Shown: positions 30,605 to 43,329, counted from the first letter of the stretch. The stretch: DNA of 64,000 nt from Meloidogyne chitwoodi (GCA_015183035.1 JACZZP010000024.1:62001-126000); one strand, 5' to 3'. The notes: generated by a model not told the origin, from the sequence alone. Made by a program: numbers and translations.

Positions 30605-31840
30605 ACTTTAAAGTAAAAAATAAATAAATATTAATAAAATTCTAAGGGAGGAGAGTTATATAGTTTCATTAAAATTAAATTTAACAAGTGTAATCTCATT
30701 AAATTTACAAATTCTATAATTCTTCTCGCTTAGTTCACTTCATTCGCGTAATAAAGATAATTTGAATATTCAAAATTTTTAATTGTTAAATTCATTTATA
30801 TTCAAAAAAACATAAATGTTGCTCATTTAATTAATGCTGCCTTTGTTCTATTTCAATTTTTAATTATGTTTTACAATTAAAAATATTTTTTTTTAATTTT
30901 AAAAAAATACAAGAGATTTTATTATTTTATAAAATTAAAATTTGTCCTTCTGTTAGTAAAAATAAGTTGTTCTTTCGAGATTTCAATAATCGTTGATTTG
31001 TGTCATTAATTTAACAATTTATTTATAAAATTAATATTTAATTTTTTTAAAATTTTTATATTAAATTTAAATAATATACGTATTTTTATCTTTAAAAATA
31101 TTAATTTTATTATTTATATCAGCATAAATTTTTTAAAAATATTAAAAATTAATTTTATTTAATAAATTATAAGTATATATATTTATTATAAAATTTAGTA
31201 TAAAAATTTATAAAATTAATTTGGTACTTGTTTTGTTCTTTCATTGAATCGTTGCAGATTCTTCTGACTCGATATAAATTTTAATAACAAATGTCAATTC
31301 TTTATAACAGGATATTAAACTTACTTAGAAAGTTTAAGAAAAAAATATTTTAATTAAATATTTATTTTAATTAAAGAGAAAATCAAAGAAATGTAGGGAT
31401 TAAATTTCTTTAATTTAAACCTTAAGAAGAATGTTAGTAGTATATACTACGATTTTTTACACTTTTTTGCAAAAAAAAAGTAAAAAAATCGTAGTATTTT
31501 TTACAAGATAAAATTAACAATTAAAATGTAATCACAAGACATTTCTTAACAATATAAATAAAATATTAAAATAAAATTTAAACAATAGATTATATTTTAT
31601 TTTAAATTAAACTATTTTTACAAGTAAAATAAAAAATTATTTTATTTTTTTAAAAAATAAAATAATTTTAAAAAAGAATTAATAAAAAAGAATAAAAAAA
31701 GTATTTAAAATAAACAATGACACATATATAAAAAAAGTAAAAGAATAGGATAACTATGTAATTTTAGTAATGTTTTACAGACTCTTTAATACATTCAATA
31801 ACATATTTAATTATAAATTAAGTATTAGTAAAAAATGTTA
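30605..31840. other. AT-rich intergenic DNA with one hairpin
   Basis: No gene is seen. At about 31441-31500, TACTACGATTTTTTACACTT pairs with its complement around a short A-rich loop, so it is a small foldback element. Confidence 0.4.
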
Positions 31841-31844
31841 ATGA

Positions 31845-33048
31845 AGTTTAGACATCCATTCATTTGCTGTGGCCAGACAATTTAATAAACCCTAAAAGAG
31901 TGATTTATTAAATTATTTATTTATTGATCTTAATATTTAAGACGTCAACCATGAAGGCCCACAGTGTGTGTAACCTTCAGAAGTGACTCAATATTTATTT
32001 ATATATTAAATTAGAGTAAATTTTTGGGTGTCCCAAAATTCTCGGAGAATTCCTTTCCAGATTTTTGGAAAATTCCTCTTTATTGGAAAATTCATCTCAA
32101 AGCATAGGTATTCTCTCTGTAAAATACCTCTTTTAACAGAAAAATCCTCCCTAAATAATAATTAATATGATTTTGGATCACTTGAAAATTGTACTATGTT
32201 AGAATAATCTTATTAAAATGATCTAAAATAACTTTAAATTTTCCAAAAATTTTGCTCGGAGAGGAATTTTCCACTAAAAGAGGAATTTTTCGATAATATA
32301 GAGAGGAATTCTCCGGGAGGAATTTTCCGGAGAGGAATTTTCCGGATAGGAATTTTTCGGAGAAGAAATTTCCGGAGAGAATTTTCCAGAGAGGAATTTC
32401 CGGAGAAGAATTTTACGGAGAGGAATTCTCCGGATAGGAATTTCCCGGATAGGAATTTTCCGGAGAGGAATTCTCCTGAGGAATTTTCCTGGACTCTAAT
32501 TTTTGTACTAAATTTACTTTATCCCCTTGATAATCATTTCCATGATCTCTGAAACAAAACATTTCTATGCGATTCTTTTTCATTATGTGAGTCAAAGTTG
32601 GAGCAAAAAGCGCAGATTTGCATGCCATTTGGCAAGTAAGGCTTGATTCATCAATATTACAGCAAACCTGCCCTGATTTTGAATTTAAATTTGTAAAATT
32701 TGTTTTTGGTAATATTTCTAAAATTTTGAGAAATTTATTTATTTATTCTCTATTTTATTAACCATTATCCAAACATTTAGTTAATTCAAAATAATCAAAA
32801 CCATCACAATTAGGAACTTGTTTCTCATTAATTAATGCATGATTTATATTTTGTTGACAGTTTTCTGGTATTTTACATTCGATTAACGCTAAAAAAATTT
32901 TATTCACTAAAAAAATATATAAACCGTGTTTAACAATAAAATGTATATTTTTATCACGTTTTTGATGATAATTCGCCTGTATTGATTTGGAGAGAATTAA
33001 AATAATAGAATATATATAATAAATGTAGTTAATGTTTATTTTATTCAT
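31845..33048 (-). CDS. Cys-rich secreted or anchored protein gene, RECK-like (tentative)
   Basis: Exon 1 is 33048-32763: a start with a hydrophobic leader, then an IECKIPENCQQNINHALI and NCDGFDYFELTKCL region. The intron is 32762-32718. Exon 2 is 32717-32518 and reads VCCNIDESSLTCQMACKSAL, with a later MFCF. The CC...C...C pattern resembles the cysteine-knot repeats of RECK-type extracellular matrix regulators. Further exon-like pieces at about 31975-31925 and 31895-31845 (GLLNCLATANEWMSKLH, stop) may complete it, but their phases do not join cleanly. The large gap between is filled by GGAATTTTCC repeats. Secreted and Cys-rich is seen; the RECK name is a suggestion. Confidence 0.4.
32020..32500. 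repeat. Degenerate GGAATTTTCCGGAGA minisatellite
   Basis: Many imperfect copies of a 15-18 bp unit (GAGGAATTTTCCGGA and variants such as GAATTCTCC) cluster at about 32255-32495, with a related, reversed part at 32035-32110. The unit is a near-palindrome, so each copy can pair with the others. It sits in a probable intron of the Cys-rich gene. Confidence 0.75.
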
Positions 33049-33704
33049 TTTTAAAAATTGTATATTTTGAGAATTTTAATGAAATTTTCTAAAAATAATT
33101 GGCTTGATGTTAATTAAAAAATTTTAATTTCAGATTAATAAATTAAATTATAAGGATTTTTAAAAAATAATTTATTGATTTATTGCAAATAATTCTTCAG
33201 AAAGTTTATTTAAAGCAAGAATATATTTATTTAGAATTTTGCTTAAATTTTGGAATAATCTTTATTTTTTTATTTAATATTTAAATTCATATATTTATAA
33301 AGGAAAAACAAAAGAAATCGCTAAGAAAGTCAATTAATTTGTATAAATATTTTAATAAAAAATTCCATGACAACATCCGTTTATTTTTTATTAAAAACAA
33401 AAACAAATATATTAAATTAATTCCATGACAACACACAATTCTTAGTTTAAAAAAAATTATTTTAAATAAAAAAAATTATTGCAAAAAATTTTAAATTTAA
33501 AATGTTGATTATTATCAATATTTATTTTCCGATTTAATTTATTCGTATTTATTTAAATTTTTGAATATTTTTTTGTGTTAAATATGTGAGTTTAGGCAAA
33601 GAATATTAGCATGTCTTCTTCCTTTTTGCAATTAATGCATTATATTTACAAACTCAAACGCAGCTACGTGAATGTATATCTGCTAATTAAATAATTGAAT
33701 TTAA
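33049..33704. other. AT-rich intergenic DNA
   Basis: No gene is seen. A phrase of about 26 bases around ATTCCATGACAACA occurs twice at about 33362 and 33421. Confidence 0.3.
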
Positions 33705-34598
33705 GTATTATTAAATTATTAATTTGAAGATTATTATTAAATTATTAATTTGAAGATTATTATTAAATTATTAATTTGAAGATTATTATTAAATTATTAA
33801 TTTGAAGATTATTATTAAATTATTAATTTGAAGATTATTATTAAATTATTAATTTGAAGATTATTATTAAATTATTAATTTGAAGATTATTATTAAATTA
33901 TTAATTTGAAGATTATTATTAAATTATTAATTTGAAGATTATTATTAAATTATTAATTTGAAGATTATTATTAAATTATTAATTTGAAGATTATTATTAA
34001 ATTATTAATTTGAAGATTATTATTAAATTATTAATTTGAAGATTATTATTAAATTATTAATTTGAAGATTATTATTAAATTATTAATTTGAAGATTATTA
34101 TTAAATTATTAATTTGAAGATTATTATTAAATTATTAATTTGAAGATTATTATTAAATTATTAATTTGAAGATTATTATTAAATTATTAATTTGAAGATT
34201 ATTATTAAATTATTAATTTGAAGATTATTATTAAATTATTAATTTGAAGATTATTATTAAATTATTAATTTGAAGATTATTATTAAATTATTAATTTGAA
34301 GATTATTATTAAATTATTAATTTGAAGATTATTATTAAATTATTAATTTGAAGATTATTATTAAATTATTAATTTGAAGATTATTATTAAATTATTAATT
34401 TGAAGATTATTATTAAATTATTAATTTGAAGATTATTATTAAATTATTAATTTGAAGATTATTATTAAATTATTAATTTGAAGATTATTATTAAATTATT
34501 AATTTGAAGATTATTATTAAATTATTAATTTGAAGATTATTATTAAATTATTAATTTGAAGATTATTATTAAATTATTAATTTGAAGATTATTATTAA
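33705..34598. repeat. 26-bp tandem array, about 34 copies
   Basis: The unit ATTATTAAATTATTAATTTG plus AAGATT repeats head to tail with no visible variation for nearly 900 bases. There are no spacers, so it is not a CRISPR-type array. Its uniformity points to recent expansion or homogenisation. Confidence 0.95.
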
Positions 34599-37500
34599 TG
34601 ATTTTATTCCTGCTGCGTCCAAAATTTTTTGTTCAAATACACCGTTTTTTCTAAAAAGTTTAACACCGCCAAATTATTAAATAAATTTTTAATAGTCATC
34701 ATCACTGATAAATAGTTTTATAAAAGTTGCTTAACACTTGGACAAATTATTCAACAAATTTTTTATATAAAAATTGTGTAATTATTTAAATTTATTTTAA
34801 ATATATAATTAGCTTATTTTTTGATAATTATATTATTTTTATCTTTAATTATTAATACTGAAATTTTTAATATTTTTAAAATATTTTTTCCACATTATGT
34901 AATATGTCGTCTATTTAATTTAAATTTATGATTATGTCAATCGGCTCCTATTTTGTTACTAATTTATTTATTTCATCTGATTTTTTAAAAATCGAATTTT
35001 TATTATTTTAATTTTTTAAAATATTATTTATTTATTTTTAACTAACTTTAGTTAAATAAAATTAATATTTAATGTTAGTTATTTCATTAATTACTTTCGT
35101 ATCTTCCTTTACATTTTTAATTATTTTTAATATTATTTATTAATTAGAATGACCTTATATATGTTTTTAAGCCTCATTGCCCAAACATACAAATATTAAT
35201 TATAAATTAAAACAAAAATAAAATTAATTAAAATTATTTGTGCTGGTGCGTCGTATATGCTTGCACGTCTAATTTAGGTAGAAAAATTTTTAAAAATTTC
35301 CTGTTGTTTAAATTTTTAAATTTTACATTTTATACAGTGTTTATGCGAGGTCGAAAAAAATGTAGTATCATTACTTACTTTTATTTTACAATTTAAATAA
35401 ATTAATTAATTTTTTAAGTTTAAGACAATAAAATTAAAAAAAATAAAAATTAAGTTTATTTTAAATAAATAAATTAATTTTTAATTTTTATGTATAGTTA
35501 TAATGCATAAATAAATATATTAATTAAACAGATAAAAAAATTTTAAAAGAAAATTAATACAATTTCACAACCAAATGTTGAGCTTTAGCATATGTAGAGT
35601 TTCACCTAGCTCTTCTATTAGATCATAATTGTATTTGTTCTAATTATTTTTTTATTTTTTTTAAATACTCTAAATTAATAGGCGCCAATTTTATATTTAC
35701 TTCTTTATTAATATTATGTATTAATAAAAAAAGATCGATTTAATTTATTATTATTTTTTTACTTTTTAAATCTCTCCTTTTTTAATTAAATTAAAATTTT
35801 TTTATTCAAAATTTTTTAATCTTAATTTTTCGAATCTGTTCTTAATCTCAACCATAAATCTCAATGGAGCATTTTGAGCTTCTTTAAATAAAAATAAATT
35901 GTTAACTACAGTAATATAATTTATTTAATTAATTTTTCCTTTTTATTTTAATTTTATAAAATTAATTTTAACTATAATTTGTGTATAATTTAATAGTAAA
36001 TTAAGTATAATTTAAACAAAAATTAACTTAATTTCATTATTATTTAAACAACTGAATTTTGTTATTCGGCGCTCTTCTTTTTTGTTATTGGAAGAAAAAT
36101 TATAATTAAATTATTATTTGACAATATTTCCACTTTTTATTTTATGCACAAGTAAAATTTTAAAATTTTATTTTTTTCTTCTTTAAATCATCTTAAATAG
36201 ACTAATTTGTCTAAAGTGTGAGTTGTATGGATTGGTTGTTTTTTATAAATTAATCTTATTTTATTACTAAATTAAATTTTAAAAATCTTTTATAAAAAAT
36301 ATTAATTAATTGGATGATTTAAGAAGGGTTAAAATAAAAAATTTTTCGGCATCATTATACATACTTTTATTTTAAAAAATTTAAGTAAAAATTCTAAAGG
36401 GAACTGGTTATTAATAAATTGGGTGGTCTCCAAAATTATTATTATTTTATTTTATTTTTTATTTTATCTTAAATTTTATTTTAAAATTAATTAATTTAAA
36501 AATACATTAATCTGGTGTGAGTAAAAAGTGTGTTAAAAGTACAGTATACAGAAGAAAAAAATATAACAAAAGAACCAACACTTAATATTTATTTGTTCAG
36601 GGCCGCTTTGCCCTGAACAATGCTGAATAAATTTTGTTTTGGTTTGTTCATGTCCGCTAAAAACAGGATCGGTTGCTTGGTCAGCTGACAGTCTAAGACT
36701 ATCTATTTTCATTTTCACTTCCTTAAAATTTTTATTTTAGTAAAAGAAGTGTTAATTTAATTAAAAAATAATACGTCAGATACGTATTTGTATCTATTTT
36801 TGACTGGATTTTGCCCTTAATTTTTTAATAATATTTAATTAAAAATTAAATAATTTTATTTTCTTAACACATGTAAATTGCAAAAAGAGTAATGTTGTAA
36901 GGACTGTTCGGTTTTTATATAAATTAATTTTATTTTATTAACAAATTAAATTTTAAAAATCTTTTATAAGAATTAATTCATACATTTATGTCGAGTTAAA
37001 TTAAGTAAAAATTTCGGCATTATTATATTTTTTTAATAAATGTAGTTCTCCTCTAAAACATTAAATCTTCGATGAGGGCGTAGTGAAAAATATAATATAA
37101 AGTTCATTTTTTTAATTTTAATAAATTTAAAAATTTATTAATAAATATACAATAATTATTATAATTTAGATAAAAAATTACATCTTTATGTTATTCATAA
37201 AGCTTGCTCTTTTTAGCACAAAAGATGGGCTCGATTCAATTTGAATAAATAAATTGGGTTGTTTAAAGAAAGCCATTTCTCTTAAAATCTGATTATAACG
37301 TAGAAAAAGACTTTGAATTAAGAATTAGAATATTTTTATTTAAATTGTATGTTTAAATTTTTTATAAAACTTTGTTTCACTCATTATGAATTTGTAATGG
37401 GTTTAGTTTTGAAAATTTTAAAATTTAATAAAAGATAAAATTATTTATAATTTTTAATATAATTTTTTAATATTTCTTTTTTTTTAATTAGTAAAAAATA

Positions 37501-37970
37501 TTAATATATGTATGAATTTAATTAAATATTTTATAATTAATTTTATAATGTAAAAATTATTTAAATTAATTTATATAATTATTATTAAATTTTTACAACG
37601 CTGACTCAATGTTTTTTCCATTATTAGATTTTTATTAAAAATTATTTAAATTTATATAATAATTATTAAATTGTTGTAAGGCCTACTTTATTTTTTATTA
37701 TGATAAGATAATTCGATTCCTGTTTTAGTTCACTAATTTTTATTCTGAGACAAAAATAAATTGTTGCAAATTTTTCTTCTGTAAAATATTTAATTTAGTT
37801 AGTATTAAATATTTCAAATAATTAATTTAATAATTTAATTTCATTAAGTGGGAATTAAAGTTTTCTTAACATCCTTAACAAAAACTTCTTTTTAGAATTT
37901 TCTTTAACATTATTAAAACTGTTTTTATAATTAATTCTTTTTGATTTAACATTTCATATCACCTCGAATA
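34599..37970. other. Long AT-rich region without a recognisable gene
   Basis: No coding region can be supported. A short GC-rich hairpin lies at about 36595-36622 (TTGTTCAGGGC, loop, GCCCTGAACAA). The rest is long A/T runs. Confidence 0.4.
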
Positions 37971-37974
37971 TTTA

Positions 37975-38108
37975 AAACTTTTTCAATCGGGGTCGACTTT
38001 CTCTTCCTTCATGGAGGTTTGTTTTCAAAGAAAATTCACGATGTTTCCCAAAATTTGATCGATGTCCATTTAAACAGATTTCTATTTTTAATTCTTGAAT
38101 CTCCTGTT
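37975..38108 (-). CDS. Probable terminal exon of an unidentified host gene
   Basis: On the minus strand, an ACAG acceptor near 38109 is followed by 43 open codons with a coding look (EIQELKIEICLNGHRSNFGK, then HREFSLKTNLHEGRESRPRL) and TAA. No family is recognised and no upstream exon is identified. Confidence 0.35.
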
Positions 38109-38202
38109 TCGATGATTAGAAATTTTTTTTGAAAAATTATTTGTTTTTCTGATTTGCATTAAAGACTGAAATTTAATTTAATTTATTATATTGTACTTGT
38201 CT

Positions 38203-38258
38203 CTTCGGAGCATTGGGTCGGTCTTCCCCGGAGGGAAGACCGACCCAATGCTCCGGAG
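38203..38258. repeat. GC-rich perfect hairpin, 25-bp stem
   Basis: CTTCGGAGCATTGGGTCGGT (continuing CTTCC) pairs with GGAAGACCGACCCAATGCTC (continuing CGGAG) around about 6 bases; the only mismatch can be a G-T pair. It stands out sharply from the AT-rich surroundings. Confidence 0.85.
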
Positions 38259-39896
38259 TTGGGGATTTTGTACTCTTTTAAAGCTAACTTAACGAATATA
38301 TATATTTATTTATTGGTTGAAGCTAAAAGTAACAATAATGATAAAAGGGAAACTTCTTCTCTTCTTTTTTGTGTGGATTGGCCAATCTTTAAATACAAAG
38401 AAATTGGGGCCAAATGACAGCTGTTATAAAATGTTAAAAAATATCTTTTATATGTTATATAACAAATCTAATCGATTAAAAAAATTTGTTTATATCATTT
38501 ATTTATTTTAATGTCTATTGCAACACTAATTTTGCATACTTTTCCTTAATGACATTTTTATATGTAAATAAAATTGGACATTAATACAAGAAATTATTTT
38601 TTGTTGATATATTTTATTTATTTCCAATTGCTCCAAAATTGTATTATTCATTGATAGTTTTCTTTAATTAAAATTTATAAATGTAACATTAGAATTTTAA
38701 ATAAAATTAAACAAAATTTTAAATTAATTGTATTAATACGTTAAAATGTAAAGTTTGTACTTTTATGTAATAACTCATTTACACATCATGAACCTCTAAT
38801 AAATTTTATAAATTATAATTATACAATTAAAGTGTTTTTTCGATGATTTAGGGAAATAAAATTTATTTATTTAAAAATTTATTATTTATTTGGTTTCAAA
38901 TAATCTATTAAAATAGTTATTTTAAATAATAAAATTAATATAATTAATTAATTCAAATCATTTCAGAAAAGGTTATATTTTTTTAATGAAATTAATAATA
39001 ATAGAGAAATGGAAAAGTATTTCTAAATTATTCTAAATTATTTTAAAAAATTGATAATTTAATTTTAATTTTTAAAATAATTTAAAATTTGGTTATGTAA
39101 TCTTTCCTGTTTTCACAGTTTTTCCATTACTTTGTTCAGTGAAAAACGAAGTTTATAAAATAATAAAGAATTAAATAATTAATGTAAAAAATTAATTCGG
39201 AATTTCCGACAAAAGTTAAATATTAAAATAATTTAGTTTAAATAGTATTATATTATTATAGTTTTTGTTATTTTATAATTTTTTATTGATTAATATTATT
39301 TTTTAAAATTTATTTTGATATAGTGTGCAGAGTTAAATTATTATATTAAAGGTATAGTTAAATAGTTTTTAACATAGTATTTATTTTGTAAATATTATTT
39401 AATAAAGTTGAATTAGTAAATATTTATTATTTAAATTTTTATGAAATAAATTAATCATTAAATATGTAGAAATAAATAAAAATTTATTTGTTTAATTTTG
39501 CAATAAATAGCACTAGTCTAACCTAGTGTTATTAACTCTCTTTTAACATATTTCTTTCTCTTTCACTGTCTAACTTTGTTTTTCTCTTCCAGATCCTGTA
39601 CAGTTCGTCAAACAAAATTACACGACATTTCGTCTCAATGGCAAAAAACTACATTTCGTCTACCCGAGCCTACGATTTTTTGATGTTGGGACGAAATGTC
39701 GTGCAATTTCGTGGCACGAAATGTCGGGACACGAAAATATTTCTTTCTATTGACATATAGAGAAAGAGTGAAATGTGAGACAGGGGACAGTTTTATTTTC
39801 TTTTAATAAGAAGGTAGACTAATCTTTTTAATCAATGTTTTTATTTAAGCAAAATTAAAAAAAATAAATAACTAAATTTATAATAATTTAAAAATT
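38259..39896. other. AT-rich intergenic DNA; small inverted repeat before the SMAD gene
   Basis: No gene is seen. At about 39621-39735 the words CGACATTTCGTC and GACGAAATGTCG alternate in both orientations, probably a MITE remnant. The SMAD promoter should lie in 39740-39896, but no clear box was seen. Confidence 0.4.
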
Positions 39897-41671
39897 ATGA
39901 ATCAAAAGCAGACACCTCAGAATTTTCCTCATCCCATAAAAAATGAATTAATCGAAAGGTTTAAATTTAAATTTTATTTTAAATATTTTAATTTAATTTT
40001 TTAGTGAACCAATTCAAGGCACAAGCAGTTCAGCTACAAATGACCAAAATTTAACTGATTTACGAATTCGTAACTCATTAAACACAATTTTAATTCATCC
40101 AAATGCTCAAGATGTTTTGATTAATTCTCAAATGAGACCGCCAAAAGCAGGTTAAATATAATTAAAAAAATAAGAATAAATTTTTCTCTAATCTTGAACA
40201 ATCGAAAATATATTAGGAGCTAAAATAAAATTATATTTTAGCTTTAACTAATTTTTGGTGTTTGGTTTACTACTATGAAATGAATGAACGTGTATGCTAC
40301 TAAATTAAATTCTTATTTTTTTAATTTTAGGTTGGTGAAGTTTTTAAATCAGAATGGAAACAGGAACAGAATGAGGATCCTCAGTGAGTATAAACGTTTG
40401 TGATGAATTTAATTTTTTAATTTTAGACTTTTAATTGATGGAGGAGTTTGTGCTTCGTCAGAAAATACCCGTCTTTGTCTAGGTGAAGATTTTGTAAAAA
40501 TAAAAATTTTAAAATTTTTATTTAAGGCGTTATTGGTAATATAAATAGAAATCCTTTTGTTAGTAAGTAAATATATTTTTTATTTAAATTTAAAATTTTG
40601 TTTTAACAGCAAAAGTTGGCCGTTCAATCGGAAAAGGGATTCGATTGAATCAAAGAGAAGAAAATATTTATTTAGAATGCCTTAGCGATTCTGCTGTTTT
40701 TGTTCGTATGTTTTTAAAAATTTTGAGTCAGTTAAAATTTATTTTTTTAATAAGAATGCCCTCTATTTGCACGTAAAAATGGTGATGAATTAGCTACTGT
40801 TTACAGACTTAAGGCTGATGAAGCTTCCACCTTTTCTAATGGATCAAGTTTTTTTTAATTTTAATAATTATTTCGGGTCCACCCCTGGATATCGAAACCC
40901 TAAATATCTAATTAGCCAATTGGTCCAAATGCCAATTCGGTCAAATCTCTTACACTAGTTGGTCCCTGCAAACTTGGACCTATTGGGGACGTTCTATTAC
41001 TTCTCCATTTTAGAGCCCATGGCCAGTTGGTTTTCGCGCAAAATTGTTCTAATGGGAGTATTTTATTACTTGACCGAATTGGCAGTTTGACTAATTGGCT
41101 TATCAGATATTCAGGGTTGATCCCATTATTTCATTATGAACATGTAAAACAATATTTTTTATAATTTAATTTAGAGACATTTTGCCTTTTTGACAGTAAG
41201 ATGTTTGACAATTTATTAACCGAGGCACGACTACTCGGATATAATGCACTTTATATGCTACAGGTTTTTTTTTTATTTTTTGAATTAAAATTAATATAAT
41301 TAAATTCACAGATTTATTGCCTTTGCAGAATAAGTTTTGTTAAAGGTTGGGGTCAGGAATACAGACGGCAAACAATTAGTTTGTTTTATTTAATTTTTTT
41401 ATTTTAAAATATTTTAAATATATTTGATTTTTTTTGAATTTTTAATTCATTTTTTACATTTTTAAAAAACGTCCTTATTATTAGAATAATTCAAACTGAT
41501 AAAAATACAAAAATTCATTAATTTTCTTATAAAAAAATTTAAAAATAAATTTTAGCTTCATGTCCAATGTGGATTGAAATTCAATTCCCTCGTCCTCTTC
41601 AACTTCTTGATGAATTATTAATGGAGAATGCGGACGAAATTGGCGGTGAAGAAGTAAATAGCTTCTCTTAA
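39897..41671 (+). CDS. SMAD-family protein with MH2 domain only
   Basis: SMADs carry TGF-beta signals to the nucleus; MH2 mediates receptor contact and oligomerisation. Eleven exons: 39897-39958, 40005-40150, 40242-40291, 40331-40383, 40427-40482, 40527-40562, 40610-40705, 40755-40847, 41175-41263, 41312-41378 and 41556-41671. MH2 landmarks follow in order: FWCLVYYYEMNERVGEVFK, LCLGVIGNINRNPF, IGKGIRL, IYLECLSDSAVFVQC, FVKGWGQEYRRQTI, then PMWIEIQFPRPLQLLDELL. About 65 residues of linker precede MH2, and no DNA-binding MH1 is present. The C-terminus ends NSFS, close to the SSxS tail of receptor-activated SMADs but lacking its first Ser. Nematodes have MH1-less SMADs such as DAF-14, the likely comparison. 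All exons read in one consistent phase. A MITE fills the eighth intron. Confidence 0.88.
40880..41130. mobile_element. MITE in the eighth SMAD intron, about 60-bp arms
   Basis: The inverted arms share AACCCTAAATATCTAATTAGCC-like text (quoted here in part) and GCCAATTCGGTCAA on both sides, read in opposite directions. The inner part GGGGACGTTCTATTACTTCT resembles text inside the foldback element at 44.1-44.8 kb. No coding capacity. Confidence 0.7.
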
Positions 41672-41900
41672 AAATATTTTTTATAATTATTTTTCTATAA
41701 TTTTTTTGTATTACTTTTTTATTTTTAAAATGAATTTTAAATAAATAATTTAAAAATAACTTTATGTGCACATTAAAGCTAAAATAAATATTAAATAAAT
41801 TTGACAATAACTACTTTTATTTACTCAAAATATTTGGTTAATTTTATTAAAATATTAAATATTTTAAATTAATAATATTTGATAAAGTACTTAATATTTG
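41672..41900. other. SMAD 3' flank, AT-rich
   Basis: Non-coding AT-rich DNA after the SMAD stop. Open frames here on the minus strand are low-complexity Phe/Lys/Asn text and are not supported. Confidence 0.4.
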
Positions 41901-42072
41901 GTTATTACCAGAGATGTTTCGAAATTTCGATTTTCGAGGTTTTTTGGTTTCGTCTCGTTTTTCGATTTCGAATATTTGGAAAAAGTTTTCGATTTCGATA
42001 TTTTTGTATTTTTCGATTTTCGATTTTCGTGTTTCGATATTTTTTTAGTTTCGAAACATCTCTGGTTATTAC
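41901..42072. mobile_element. hAT-type MITE (156 bp) with perfect 8-bp target duplication
   Basis: Inverted ends CAGAGATGTTTCGAAA and TTTCGAAACATCTCTG bound 41909-42064. Both sides carry GTTATTAC (41901-41908 and 42065-42072), the 8-bp duplication expected of hAT elements. The interior is TTTCGATTTCG words, like the MITE at 22.4 kb. Confidence 0.9.
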
Positions 42073-42990
42073 AGGGTATAGGTTAATCTTTAAACTCATT
42101 ATAGACAATAAATTAAAAATTTATTTATATATTTAGTTTATTATACAATTTGTTTGAATAAATTTTTTATTATATTTTTTAGATAATTTTTGAATAATTT
42201 TGTTATAAAAGTAGATGAATTAGTTCCTTTAATTTGAAAAATAATTAAATTAAAAAATAATAATATAAGTATTTGATAATCTTTTTATTTTTCGCAACCT
42301 GTTGGAAAAAAAAAAATAATTTTTTAATAAATTTATTTTCAATTTTTATTGTCACAACATGTTAGTGATTTGGTTAATATTTAATCAATTTATATAACAA
42401 TTTAAAAATTAAAAATAAAAATTTTTAAGAAAATAATAAAAAATTAAATATTTAAACTAATTAACAATTTTTACGCATTCAATAATTTTAAAGGATTACT
42501 AAAATAATTAAAAAAATCATGTTTTTTTGTATTATATTATAGAATTTTTATGGTACTATAAGCATAAACGTAAGTGAAAAAATTAAAAGAAATTAGTCCT
42601 AAAGATATAAAATTAAGAAAAATTAATATTGAATTATTTTAAAATTTTTTTTACAAGTAGTATCATTAAAGTTCTTTCGGTATTAAATAAAAATATTTTT
42701 AGCCAAATTTAAAAAAAACAAAATAATAGCAACGTACAATATTAAAATATTTTTAATTAAAATTTTAAAATCTGGCAAATTTTTTACAATTTATTAAATA
42801 TATATTAATCATGTTTTATGGCGTGGTTATTATTAATTTTTAGAATTTTAGACATAATAAGTAATTTTAAAAAGTAATCGATATTTAAAAAAATTTAGTT
42901 AAATATTATTTAAAAAATATTTTTAAATTCAATATATTTAAATTTTATTTTAAATTTACTTATAAATTTTAACAATATTGCTGAACCTGA
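42073..42990. other. AT-rich intergenic DNA
   Basis: Nothing recognisable was found. Confidence 0.4.
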
Positions 42991-43009
42991 CTTTTTTCTT
43001 TTTACAGGC

Positions 43010-43325
43010 ATTTACTTCTTCTCGCTCAAGTGAAGACATATTATCAAAATGCTTTCTTTTTAACTCCAATATTTCCTGTAAAATTTGAAAAATATTTTAA
43101 AAAATTAAAAAAAATATTTAAAAAATTCATAAAAATTCAAAAAAAATAATTTAAAAAATTATTTTTAAATTATGATTATTTTAATAAATAATTTAAAAAT
43201 AATATTACTCCAATAGTTGTCATCTCTTTATCCACATAACGATTAGAGAAGCACAATTCAATACATGACTGTAGCAATGTTGCAAATATTTTTTTGCAAC
43301 TTTTTCGCCACATAACATACAAGTT
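43010..43325 (-). CDS. Exon-like fragments with a Cys/His cluster
   Basis: On the minus strand a stretch near 43325-43215 reads CMLCGEKVAKKYLQHCYSHV before a frame change to CIELCFSNRYVDKEM. After a TTTTACAG acceptor, 43075-43013 reads EILELKRKHFDNMSSLEREE followed by a basic tail. The CxxC...HC...H pattern is a zinc-binding arrangement reminiscent of the C-terminal part of CXXC finger protein 1, but the match is loose. It is partial or broken. Confidence 0.3.
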
Positions 43326-43329
43326 GTTA

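Noticed and set aside
33705..34598. CRISPR-like array
   Set aside because: Units are directly adjacent with no variable spacers, and the DNA is eukaryotic.
36533..36718. 61-codon minus-strand open frame over the 36.6 kb hairpin
   Set aside because: The coding-like part is created by the hairpin; no splice sites or family support it.
41481..41807. 108-codon minus-strand open frame at the SMAD 3' end
   Set aside because: It is antisense to the last SMAD exon, and the remainder is low-complexity.
41879..42136. Overlapping open frames over the hAT MITE
   Set aside because: They are produced by the TTTCGATTTCG words of the MITE and its inverted ends.
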